From NCBI GenBank assembly GCA_026214975.1, contig CM047808.1:60476583-60540582 (forward strand): 64,000 nt of DNA, written 5' to 3'. The notes below the pieces were generated by a model. That model was given only the letters and a program-made list of their open reading frames with translations, had not been told where the DNA came from and searched no databases. Every line of letters begins with the position of its first letter. Position 1 is the first letter of the stretch. Positions 44,401-55,430 of this stretch are shown in pieces. Made by a program: the position numbers and the translations under genes. Source of the DNA: Gentiana macrophylla. Its lineage: Eukaryota; Streptophyta; Magnoliopsida; Gentianales; Gentianaceae.

Positions 44401-45943
44401 ACCCTGCTGAACAAGTCATTGGTAACATACAACAAGGTGTGAGGACTAGAAGACAGTTAGAAGCAATGTTTACTTGCTTTCTATCTCAAATGGAACCTAA
44501 AGTTGTTGAAGAAGCAATATCAGATCCAGATTGGATAATTGCTATGCAAGAAGAATTGAATGAATTTGAAAGAAATCATGTTTGGACACTAGTGGAAAGG
44601 CCTAATTATGCAAACATAATTGGAACAAAATGGGTATACAGAAACAAATTGGATGAATCTGGTACCATTGTAAGAAATAAAGCCAGACTAGTAGCAAAAG
44701 GCTATTCTCAAGCAGAAGGAATAGATTTTGATGAAACATATGCACCTGTTGCAAGATTGGAAGCTATAAGATTATTCTTGGCATATGTTGCATATAAAAA
44801 CTTCAAAGTATATCAGATGGATGTCTAGAGTACATTTTTGAATGGCATTCTGGAAGATGAGGTATATGTTCAGCAACCTCCTAGATTTGAAGTTAAAGAT
44901 CATGAAGATAAAGTGTATAGACTCAACAAAGCACTTTATGGTTTGAAACAAGCACCAAGAGCATGGTATGAGACTCTATCTCAATTCTTGGTAGACAATG
45001 GTTTTACCAAAGGTACCATTGACAAGACTCTTTTTAGAATCAATGAAGGAAACAGCACCCTGCTGGTACAAATTTATGTGGACGATATAATATTTGGTTT
45101 TGAAAATGAATTGCTATATGAGAAGTTTGCAAATCTGATGAAAAGTAAATTCCAAATGAGTATGATGGGAGAAATGAACTACTTTTTGGGATTACAAGTC
45201 AAACAGATGAAAGATGGAATCTTCATTCATCAAACAAAGTATACCAAGGAGCTACTGAAGAAATTTGGTATGGAAAACAGCACCAAGGTATCAACTCCTA
45301 TGAGTACAAACATAAGATTGGATGAAGACAAAGATGGAAAAGATGTTGATCAGACCTTATACAGAAGGATGATAGGCAGTCTGCTGTACCTTACTACCAG
45401 CAGACCTGATATATCCTATGATGTAGGTGTTTGTGCAAGATTTCAATCAAAACCTAAAGAAAGTCATTTAGCTGCAGTAAAAAGGATTCTCAGATTCTGA
45501 TTATGCTGGATGCAAGATTGATAGAAAAAGCACCACAGAACTCAATCGCTTAATGGGAAATAGACTGGTTTCTGGTTTAGCAAGAAACAGAATTCTATAT
45601 CAACTTCCACTCATTGCCGTTGAATATATTGTCTTTGGAAGTTGTGGTGCACAAATCATGGGTTAAGACAACGATTAAGGATTATGGAATTGAAGAAAGA
45701 GAAATTCCTATAATGTGTGACAACACAAGTGCAATTGCAATCACAGAAAACCCTATTTTGCACTCAAGAACCAAGCATATTGATGTGAGACATCATTTTA
45801 TAAGAGATCATGTTGAAAAGAAAGATGTGGTGGTTCTTTACATCCCTACTGAATATCAACTTGCTGATATTTTCACTAAACCATTAGATACTGAAAGATT
45901 TTCTATGTTAAGGACTGAACTTGGAATCATAAAAGTTGACTGA
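44401..45943 (+). pseudogene. RT and RNase H of the sense SIRE-like element
   Basis: RT begins with [54 protein letters not shown] and [18 protein letters not shown] at about 44826 interrupts QMDV..FLNG. Frame 44838-45500 has LYGLKQAPRAWYETL, the active site IYVDDIIFG, MNYFLGLQVKQMKDG, RRMIGSLLYLTTSRPDI and RILRF. At about 45497 a small deletion joins this to SDYAGCKIDRKST of RNase H. Frame 45614-45943 ends with MCDNTSAIAITENPILHSRT, KHIDVRHHFIRDHVEKKDV and LADIFTKPLDTERF. Confidence 0.92.
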
Positions 45944-46545
45944 TATATCTTTGATCAGCAGTGTACTGGAACTCACCAAGGGAATTAGTCTTTGCTATGT
46001 TGGGTGAGCTCACTTAGTAGACTAGTCATTGGTATCAACAATTCCATGTACTTATTTAAGTTGGGACAATTGAGCAAATGAAGTTGCCAAGGGGATTGGT
46101 CTTTGTCATGTTGGGTGAGCTCACTTGACAGATCAGTCATTGGTATTAAACTTCTTCTTGTATTATCAGTTGAACAAAATAATGAGGAATAGAAGATCAG
46201 CAGAGTAACCCTATCGCCAGTCACGAGAGGCATATTTGTCGCCAGGTCTTTGAAAGGAAACGTTACACAGTCAAACTTACATAAGTCAAAAAGCAAATGG
46301 CGGGATATTTATTATATCTTTGTAACCATAGTTACACAATCTGACGGTTACAAAACGTTATTGAAAAGTAATGGGCAACGTGTCAAAACAGCATTCACTC
46401 AGATTTAATCGTGGTTAATACCACAATACGTGCTCTGACAGTTACAACTACCTTCTGTCCATATATACAGACCTATACACAGAGGATACTTACAACTATC
46501 GAATTGATTTTTCTCTGCAAATTTCTTGTTTGAACACATATTTGA
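45944..46545 (+). other. pol to third-ORF spacer with a 111 bp repeat
   Basis: Non-coding. Two copies (45976-46039 and 46087-46150) of a 64 bp block with CCAAGGG, GTCTTTG, ATGTTGGGTGAGCTCACTT and AGTCATTGGTAT are spaced 111 bp apart. A single copy lies in the minus-strand SIRE-like element at 31021-31061. This spacer is where expression of the third ORF would be controlled. Confidence 0.75.
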
Positions 46546-49500
46546 ATGCCTTCTTATTCATCTCATTCACTTAAAATGGCAATCAAAGATAATGCTCATA
46601 TTGGCACCAGTCAAAGTGTGAGAGGCTATGTGACTGATTGTCACTCTACTGAACTGGCCATTAATATAGGAAGAAGAATCAGACGGTATGCTGGTTTGGA
46701 GAACATTATCAATAGAAGACTGGAAAGGATTTCTTATATCAATGTCTTGGAGTTCTGGAAGAACATTCTTATACATGAAGGTAGAGAGGCCTTCACTACA
46801 ACTGTTAATGGAAGAGAAATTGAAATTTCCTCGGACCTACTGAGAGAGGTATTTCATTTTGCACCTGGAAATAATGCCCCCACCAATCCAGAGGCAATGA
46901 ATCTACCAAGGATGCAATTTGTGGATGCAATAAAGACAAATAAGAAAATTGCATCAAATCTTGGCATTAATGTGAAGCATATTGGTTATGAGTATAATCT
47001 GCTGAGCAAATTGGTTACCAAGACCATTTTGGGATTCGTTGGGAGTCTAGATACACTATCTGGTCCCAAAATAGATATGCTAATCATCATCTGCAGAAGT
47101 ATGAAATTTGATTGGGCTGGATTCTTTATACACTACATAAAGAAGGTGTTTATTGAAGATAGAGATGGTATAAGGAAGTCCAAGGTCAAGCCCTTAGGCC
47201 TACTGATTCAGACCTTGTTGAATCATTTTCAGATACCTGATATTTCATCTGAAAATATTAACCAATCCAGATACAAGCCAAAGTTGCTACTCCTATTCCT
47301 GGCATGGATGATGATGAAGCTGTGGATGCTGAGGCTACACAAAGTGATGATGATGGTGGAGATGATGATGCTGGTGGTGAGCAGATAAAGGATGTTGCTA
47401 AGTCTGCTGCACCCAAGAAGACTGTTGAGAAGAGAAAGGCTGCTGATACAAGAAAAATAACAGAAATGTTAAAGCCTATGAAGACTAGAAAGCAAACAGC
47501 AGAGACTGATGAGTCTGCTGAGGGTCTAGCTGAAATTGAGGTTACTGACCCTACTGTAGTTGCAAAGAAGAAGACTGTTGCTGAAATCTTAAAGGAGCAA
47601 CAGAAGGAAGCCAGTAGAAAGAGGAAAGCTACTGAAGCTCAATCAGAGCAACTTTCCAAAAGAATGAAAGAGATTGCCAAGAAAAAGAAATATGGCAAAG
47701 GAAAACAGTTGAGGACTCAGGAGGCTCAGAGAGAAGAAGAATAAGCAGAGGCTATTGAGGCTGAACCTTTAACAATTATTAAGCCTACTGAGATAGTAGA
47801 GGTTGTTATTGAGCAACCTACTGAAGAATCACAAAGACCGCACCGCACTTTGAGCCTCTTTGTAGAAGTTGATGATTCCTCTCCTGTAAAGGCTGCTAAG
47901 CCTACTGAACCTGCACAAGTTGTTGTTGAGCAACTTATTGAAGAACCATAGCAGACTACTGAGTCTGTACCTGCTGTGGAAATTGAAACTTTTGTACAAG
48001 ACCCTGCAAGTTTTGCAAGAAGTCAGGCGGAAGAGCAATCTGTTGCTAACCCTGCTGATGAGCATGTTAGTCAGTGGGAACCCAGTGTTGAACACATGAA
48101 GGTAGTAGGCACTAATGTACAATCTGATCAACCTACTGACCTAGAGGCATCTGTTGAAGAAACTATGACTCTACTGGTTGAGACCTTTGGAGGTCAGCAG
48201 AGTGGACAGACAGCTCCTAGAAAGCCAACCATGCGCTTTGAAAGAAAAGAGAAAAAGAATAAAGAAGGGTATGTGGATCCAAAGCTCCAGCTGGTAGCTG
48301 ACTACTTTCAATGGAAATTTGGGTTCTATAAAAGACAAAAGCCAGCTGCAGAACCAATGATAGATTTTGAGGATTGGGCTTTTGGGAAATTAGGAGTGGA
48401 GAATCTACTAGATTTGGTTGATACCTCTCTGTTGGAAGCTAAATTGATGGATCTCCTTGATCAACAAAAGAAGGAATAGGGTATCAAGTTCAGAGATCCT
48501 AGAGATGAATCAGACAATGATGATTCATCATCTGATTCTGCTAATGATTATCCCTCTGGTCCAGGAGGAGTCAGTGGGACTGCTTTATTAAATGAACCAA
48601 GTGTACAACAGTCCACTGATACTGGTAGGTCTGCTGAGGGCCAGCAGACTGGACAAATGGATGAGGATGTGGAAAATCTCACCGTAGATGGTCTGGAGGC
48701 CTTAATAAATGATGGGATAAATCTTGGAGGCAACAGACTGGTTGGTATTTCAGATGCTTTATTTGTTGATGAACTCTAAAGCATACCGATGATCAAAAAA
48801 TCGTAGATTTGGAATGTGGAGGTTCAGTCGCTGAGATTCAGACAAAGACTGAACAAAGGTTGGAACAGGAGGTACAAGTTGCTGAGTCTCAAACAGCACC
48901 TGGACAAAGGTTGGAACTATCTTTGGGTTTGGAGGAAACCCCTGCTGTTGTTGAAGAATAGACTGTTGTAGTTGAGCCTACTGGAGACAAGACCACTGTA
49001 GGGAAAGATGGTCAGCAGACTGCTGTTGTTGATGAGGATGAGCATCTGTTGGACTATGATTACAGTGATGAAGAATTTCAAGTGCCTGAAGAAGAAAATG
49101 TTGCTGATGAACCAAAACAGGCATTGTACCCATTTTTGAGGAACCTGCCCAAGATCCTATCCTAGAGGAGTTTCAGGGTCCTAACCCTGCTGGGAGAGAC
49201 ATGAGCTATGACGTAGTTGTCAGCAGACAAAGGGCAATACAATGTTGAAGAGCCTGCTGATGAAGCTGCTGGACAGATGGTTGGTGGAGTACCAGAAGAG
49301 GTTATGGAAGAGTTGAGGGCTGTCAGAAATGACATAACAAGGTTAAGAACTCAACTGGACTGGCAAGAGCAAAGGTTTGAAGACTTGGTGAATTTAGTGG
49401 AGAATAGAGGAAGAACTACTGAAACTGTCGCTTCCAATATTACCTCCACCCAGTATGCTCTTGCTGACCTTGCTCTGGATGTAAAGGGGATCAGACAAGG

Positions 49501-50206
49501 AAATACAATGAAGGAGAAGTTTCTGAAAGATCAATTTGAAGCCATCCACCAGAAACTTGATAAACTTGCTGAGGCACCCAAGCCTACTGTGACTGAGCCT
49601 ACTGGAACACTTCAACCTACTGGGTTGGATCCTAAGTTTACTGAGAGGATCAATCTACTGGAGCAGACAATGCAACAAAGGATTACTGCAGTTGATACAA
49701 GAACTGAAATTATGGAAGGACAACTGAGTACTCTAGTCACCACACAGGAAAGTGTTCATGGCCTGCTGTCCCGTTTTGTTGATGATGTCAATAAGGGGGA
49801 AGAGAGCCAAACAAAAGTAGCAAAAGAGGCTGCTAGAATCTTTGCTAAGAAAAGATGGGAAGATGACACTAATGTATTTAGAGAACCTACACCTGGTAGA
49901 CTTCCACTTACTGATGATCTTCTCAAAGAATATAAGAAAGTTTACAACAGCAAGAGGAAACCTTATCATGACAAAGGTTTCCATGAGGGACTTAATTCCT
50001 TTCTGGGACTTAAGTTTTGGGAAACAAGGGTTAAAGCCTTGAGAGCTGCACATAGAGGTGGAAGAGGTGGTAGAGGTGAAAGGAGTTTACCTACCACCAA
50101 TGCAAATGAGTCACTGAATGAATTCAAAGAAGTGTACATGCGTTTAGGCTTTAGAGTACATCAAATCAATCTTACTCTACCTGAAGCATGGAAATGGTGG
50201 AAATAA
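46546..50206 (+). pseudogene. Third (env-position) ORF of the sense SIRE-like element
   Basis: The start at 46546 gives MPSYSSHSLKMAIKDNAHIG. The N-terminal domain (46546-47260, about 240 residues) reads ISYINVLEFWKNILIHEGRE, VNGREIEISSDLLREVFHFA, IGYEYNLLSKLVTKTILGFV, KIDMLIIICRSMKFDWAGFF; the pattern recalls the plant 'putative transposon protein' domain. After a frameshift near 47270 come an acidic Asp-rich block, a Lys/Glu-rich block (47304-47744) and Pro-Thr-Glu repeats. Frame 47976-48479 and pieces to 49140 are acidic with stops. Frame 49217-50206 (329 codons) is predicted coiled coil (VMEELRAVRNDITRLRTQLD, INLLEQTMQQRIT) ending with an RGGRGGRGE basic stretch. I see no signal peptide or membrane span. 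Role unknown. Confidence 0.78.
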
Positions 50207-50478
50207 GTGAATCCTCACATTGATTTCTCTGTTATTGAAAATGAATGGATGAGAGAAATGATTAGAGAGATAAGAGCCTACCAAGAGCAAGTGGAGAAAG
50301 CAAGAGAAGAAAGGGAAAGAAGAAACTAGATCAGCATACTTGATCTGCTTTATACTTTTGTTGATTCTAGACTGTAATACTTTTGAACAAATGATTATAA
50401 TGAGAGATGAATAAGTTTGTTATGTTCTTATTTTTAATATTTTTGCTTTGCTGTAAGGAGGGTATTGGCATCATCACC
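50207..50478 (+). other. 3' untranslated region of the sense SIRE-like element
   Basis: Short non-coding stretch between third ORF and polypurine tract; no further feature seen. Confidence 0.7.
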
Positions 50479-50492
50479 AAAAAAGGGGAAAT
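50479..50492 (+). other. Polypurine tract of the sense SIRE-like element
   Basis: AAAAAAGGGGAAAT directly before the LTR start TGTTGG. Confidence 0.95.
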
Positions 50493-51316
50493 TGTTGGAC
50501 TTATTTTTGAGTTTAAGTGATGAGTGCCAGACTAGCTGTTATAGAGAAAAGGCAAAAAGATGTCTAGATCAAATGTATAGGTTTATTAGAGTTTGATCTT
50601 GTATAGGTTTGATCAAACAAGCACTGTAAAAGGTCAGCTGATTTACATCAGTAGACTTGTCTATATCAGTAAGGTACATAGGTCAGTAGACTAGTCAGGA
50701 ACCTCTTTGAAGGCGAAGAGGTGAGGGCTCAAACTCGCTTATTGAAGGCTAAGGGATCAAACTTAGTAATTAAAGTCAAGGATATGGAATCGATTTAGGG
50801 AAGTCTGTGATGACCTAAATCGATTACATATACCTTAATAATACAAGGTCTAAGTTCCACAAGTTAAATGGTGATTGGAACTTTGTTATGATTAAATGGT
50901 GTAATCTAACTTCATAAATAAAAGTTAGATAAAAGAAGTCAGCTGCATTGATTTATAAACACATCAAAATATGGATCAGCTGTCTAATATGTACTTCAGC
51001 AGACTCATGATCACAGGAACCTGCTGATACATATACTTTGAATTATTCAAAGGTTACATTGGAAGATTACAAAGAAAGGGACAGCTAAGAACCTCTGATT
51101 TTATCAATCAAATCAATGGTTAAGATTAAAGGGACGTTGGGATTATTCAGACCTTTATCCAATGGATACAAGTCAAAGGGTGGAAAGACTGAAAACTGTC
51201 AAAAAGGAGTCTGACAGTGTCAGTCCTAGGAACAGTCAGAAAAAGCAAGTCAAGATGGAGACAAATCCAAAACGGCTATGTTTGAATTTCAAACATAAGT
51301 CACAAGGATTTCTACC

Positions 51317-51325
51317 TATAAATAG
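51317..51325 (+). promoter_or_regulatory. TATA box, 3' LTR of the sense SIRE-like element
   Basis: TATAAATAG, identical in sequence and context to 39620-39628. In this copy it would drive read-out into flanking DNA. Confidence 0.65.
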
Positions 51326-52160
51326 AGGACACCTAACTCAGATACACGTGATGATTTTTTTTTGAAGAAAAATAAGGATCCATCTTGAGCTATCAGTAAT
51401 AAATAGATCTAACACCCTGCTGACCCTACTGAGCATAAAGCTACTGATCCAGAAAAGTTCTTCAAGTGTAATCTGCATTGAAACTACATCAAGTTTACAC
51501 ACTTGAAGACTTCAAGCTGCTGATCATATCATCCCGATCAAGCTGCTGAAAGCTGAATCACTTACTTGATTCAAACTTTCTTTCACAAGGAATCTACTTA
51601 AGATAGTGAAGCACATCTGTGTGTCAAGGACTGTTGTTTGTGGTGGAGCTGGTGAAGAGGCAATTCTACTCTTCAAGGACCACTGGAGGACTTTGGAGCA
51701 GCAATCCTACCTGTTGCAAGTGTTCAGTTTGTGAAGCCATAGTTATTGGTGAATGACAAGCAACTTAGGGATTTTTTTAACAGCTACCTCTTGAATCTCT
51801 AGTGAATTACCTCCAACATCACAGCAGAAGAGTGGAATGACAGGATTACACCACCTGGAACCACTATAAAATCTGCCAACTTACTTTCTGCATTTATATT
51901 CTGCATTTAGTATAACTAGCACATCAACCTACTGAATCTAGCATCTGAATCACACACATACACTACTGAGTATCTAATACTTGGTATCATATTTAACAAC
52001 AAGTAATAAGGCTTAATTTTTGATATATTTCCGCTGCACAAATTCAGTAAACTCACAGTCAACAGACTATCGAGTATCGCCAGACTCTCGACCACCAAGC
52101 CAAGCTTTTGAAGTTCTTGAGTTTGTTAACTCCAAAAATTTTAAGTGTTAAGTTTATTCA

Positions 52161-52176
52161 CCCCCCCCCCCCCCCC
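52161..52176. repeat. Run of 16 C near the 3' LTR end
   Basis: The 5' LTR has only six C at the same place (about 40459-40464), so the run expanded after insertion or in one LTR only. Confidence 0.93.
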
Positions 52177-52212
52177 TCTAAACTTAACCAAAGCCTTTTC
52201 AAGGGACCAACA

Positions 52213-53174
52213 CATTGATTTATTGATTGAGTATAATTTTCATTGCGTAGGTCAAGTCAACTGGGCAAGGTGGACCGGGAACCGAGTAGTGCTCCGAGGT
52301 TCGTGTTTATTGGGTCTAGTTATTGTGCGAGTGTCGTGCGTCTTACACTCTGAGTTTGCTTCCCTCTTGCCAAGGAGAATACATATAATGTATCTATTTA
52401 TTTTTTCATCTTTTCTCTTTTTGGCAACTGAATCCGTTTTTCCTTAGCCCTTATAAGATCTACAACTTGACCTAAATGACCATAGGTAAACCAAAACTCC
52501 GAAAAACCAGAGTCAACTCAAGTCAAAATAATGCGTCATCTGAATACACACTGAATAAATCGAATTATACATGCTTAAAAGGCGGTTCATAAAAAGAATA
52601 TGCGGTTAATACGCAACAACTTCAAAAGTTGGCATAAATTTTATCCGTTCGTTTGTGATAGTAAGATGTAATTAATTATCTCCAAAATATCAAAGACTTC
52701 TTATCTTTGCGATCTTATTCAAAAACGACTCGAAAAGATAGAGTGATGAGCAATGCATCGAAAAGAATCGTGACAATTCGAAAACCGATGAGACACATAG
52801 TCAAAAGCTAAGTGACGGTCCTACCCCCGACATAATCGTAGCATTGTCCCGAATGTGGAAAAGATTAACCAAAAAGGAACTTAGCTATGTTAAATCGTGG
52901 AGCGAAGAAAGGGATCCATATCGATCGTATATTGGGCAAAATTTAGTGAAAATCATGTAGAATCTGCAAATGGGACTAACATGCAAAACAGGGAAAAGTA
53001 CTCAAGAAAACACAATAAAAATATAAAAATGGCAGTAAGAAATATTAAAAGATCAAACAATTTAAGCCATTTCATTTTTTCGAATAAAAGGAAACTACAA
53101 TGCAACGCAGAGTCGGTAAAAAAAACAATAAAAATGGAGATAAAAACACAATAACAAGGCTAAAACTAGTCTAC
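52213..53174 (-). other. 3' region of element B, proximal piece
   Basis: Non-coding. 52213-52217 is the second CATTG. 52262-52435 resembles the 3' region of element A (2271-2460). No ORF with recognisable similarity; the 85-codon plus-strand frame at 52897 is Lys/Asn-rich chance. Confidence 0.6.
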
Positions 53175-54240
53175 TCATCCGAGTCATAACGCTTGAAGTC
53201 ATCATCACAAGTAGGCGGAGCAGAAGTAGACGGACCGGCCCCCGAAGAAGATGGAGCATGTCAAGGGGCGCTAGGAGGTGGTGGGGAATATGGAGGAATG
53301 TGGAGATGCGCCATCATATGATCTATCATGGTGTGCATCGTCACCATCTCCCTGTAGAAGTCCTCCTGGAACTCCTACTGAGTTCTTGCACCTCTCTATG
53401 CTGGTAGTCCTGGCCATCTTCTACGCCTTGTGACCGTAACCGCATCACAGTCAAGGATAGGCAATGGCTCAACTCTCTTGTTATATGCCAAAACATGGCA
53501 CTCTGCTGCCATAGCCAGTACATCAATCAAATTTCCATATGGCAGGATATCTCTCTTCGACCTAGACACTTCTGGAATCCGGTTGTGCATCAGTAGACCA
53601 ATGTTCACATCATTCTCGAGATCAAGAAAGTACATGAGATCAGCCCGCCGGTAAGTGACAGATTCATTATGAGCACAGGGGAGCAGATGTGTGATGACGA
53701 AGAGGTGCATCATCCGTATGCTGCATGCCAACTCACTCGACTGAAATATCGTCAGGAAGTCGTCAGCACCATACTGCCACTGAATGCCATAGTGATCAGC
53801 AATAATCCGCAAGCGCTCAAAATTGCGCTCCCGCATAGCAGTGGTGTACTTGTCCTCATGATATGGTGCATTTGCAATGCCGTAGTGAGCATTGATACTC
53901 TTGATGGAGAAATCAATGTGGACCCCCTAAAAATAGCAACATGAGACTCAAGGTTGCTCGCCACATAAGTATAGAACTCGCGAACAATGGCGGCATTAAA
54001 TACAGTAGGGAAAAGTGCCATGTCCAAAATACCTTGGTGTTGAAGAACATGCGGTATGACTTTACTTCAATCATTAGGGTTGACTCCTCTTTCCTGAGCA
54101 ACCGAGCGAGCATTCCAATGAGTCATAAAAGACACATTGCAACAGAAGCAAACTGGGGAACACCATTGATTATAGGAACGGCATCACCCTGAATCCTCTG
54201 TTGTGCTCATGTGCATTTTGGAACTCGATTGCCTCTATAT
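53175..54240 (-). pseudogene. Athila third ORF, plant transposon-protein-like domain (element B)
   Basis: On the minus strand: ERGVNP near 54075, MALFPTVFNAAIVREFY and SHVAIFRGSTLIS (54020-53900), a frameshift near 53840, then MRERNFERLRIIADHYGIQW, LFVITHLLPCAHNESVTYRR and ADLMYFLDLENDVNIGLLMH (53836-53560). It ends in a Pro-rich stretch (53320-53230). FxNAxIVREFY, the 'xxGxxIS' block and THLLP..HxxxVTYxRAxLMY are marks of the 'putative plant transposon protein' domain found in many Athila-group elements. The biochemical role is unknown; it holds the env position. At least two frameshifts and stops near 53390. Confidence 0.75.
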
Positions 54241-55430
54241 GCCATGGATATAGAGAAATTAGACTCTGAGTCGGCTACTATTTATGTGAAAAATGTTCCC
54301 GCAATTGCGAATAGGGGTCTAGCAATTGCCGGAGCACTGTTACAGAAAATCAAAAACTGGAATTGCATGGTACTGTGAGAGAAACAACTTCACAGCTGCG
54401 GTGAAGCTTGCCACAATTTTGAAGCTTCTGGGCTCGGATTTTAGTTATTCTAAAACTTTGAAGAACAACAATAAAGATTTGGGGTGCGGAAATGGGTATT
54501 GACAGCATCAGTGGTGGTGGAAAACGGGTAAGTATTATGAAATGGTAATGGTTTAAGGTTGGCGTATGGTCTATTTGGTGATGAAAATGGTGGTGTATGG
54601 TGATGGTGGTGGCCGAAAGTTAAGAGGAAGAAGAAGAAGAAATATAGAAATGGCAGAGTGTATTATGTGATGGTGATTGTGAGGGTGAAAGGTTTGTTTA
54701 AATAGGAGAAAAGAGTGATAAAGGTGGAAGGGTGGAGGTGGGAAAATGTGGTGGAGTAAAGAGGGGGAGAGGATTGAGGTGATTGAGGGAGAATGGAGTA
54801 ATGGTGGTGAAATGGGAAGAGGGAAATGTAGGATAGTGGATAAGGGGATGGGATGGCTCACTGCCCCCGTCAGACTCCCACAGCAGCGCATGGGTACACG
54901 CGCTTGCATGTGTACCTAGGATGTCTTCAAACCTCAGGAACCATGCCTAAACAGTCCCGTAATTGTGGAAGCACTTGTCTTCCAGGTTCCCTCGGACTTC
55001 CTAAAAACTTTCTCATTCACTTAATCTTTGACAAGAATCAATCCAAACTAACTCCTTGTAGACTGAATCTTCACCTTCCTTGTACTTTTTCTCTGACTCT
55101 ACTAACCTACTTCATTGGAACAATCAACAAGTGAAAAAACATTCCCACCATCCGTTGGCTTGTGGCCTCGGGATGCGGTAGGATGAAAAAAGCTTGTTTG
55201 TCTGCCTAGCTACTTTTATTTGACTCAATCTAATCTAAGGGTAGAGAAGTAGTTCTAAGTTTAAAGTCGCCAGTTCAACTTCCTTCTGACTCCTACCCGG
55301 TCAGACTCTCGGGTTTTCACCCGCCAGACATGCACTCTATAGGCTTTGACTGAAGTGCACCTTCTTTCGCTCTCGATGAATGCCATTTCCTGGTTTTTCA
55401 GTCCAAGGAAGAAACATGCTTCTTTATGGA
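54241..55430 (-). other. Element B interval between protease and third ORF
   Basis: No RT, RNase H or integrase motif in any frame I read. 54560-54850 is strongly strand-biased: the plus strand is rich in G/A with GGTGG and GAAGAAG runs and almost no C, so the minus strand gives His/Pro/Ser-rich text. 54850-55430 shows no feature. Confidence 0.55.

Larger units (their letters stand above)
38799..52212 (+). mobile_element. Complete 13.4 kb SIRE/Maximus-like copia element
   Basis: All structural parts are present: 5' LTR 38799-40500 and 3' LTR 50493-52212 (TGTTGG ... CCAACA), 5 bp target repeats CATTG, an iMet-like primer site, gag with two zinc knuckles, protease, integrase, RT, RNase H, a long third ORF, and polypurine tract AAAAAAGGGGAAAT. 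The long LTRs, total length and extra ORF after pol identify the SIRE/Maximus lineage. In-frame stops occur in gag, integrase, RT and the third ORF, and RNase H has a small deletion, so it is not autonomous. It lies in the 3' region of element B. Confidence 0.95.
50493..52212 (+). mobile_element. 3' LTR of the sense SIRE-like element
   Basis: 1720 bp; its TATA box TATAAATAG is at 51317-51325. It differs from the 5' LTR by scattered substitutions, two or three dense patches and a longer C-run near its end. Confidence 0.95.

Noticed and set aside
46546..50206. Reading the SIRE third ORF as a true viral envelope gene
   Set aside because: No signal peptide, membrane span or cleavage site is visible; 'env-like' is only positional, so I call it a third ORF.
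53430..54192. Plus-strand frames of 74-91 codons
   Set aside because: They are shadows of the minus-strand third ORF of element B, which shows clear family motifs.
54571..54909. His/Pro/Ser-rich 112-codon minus-strand frame
   Set aside because: It is produced by the purine-skewed tract and lacks any domain; composition explains it.
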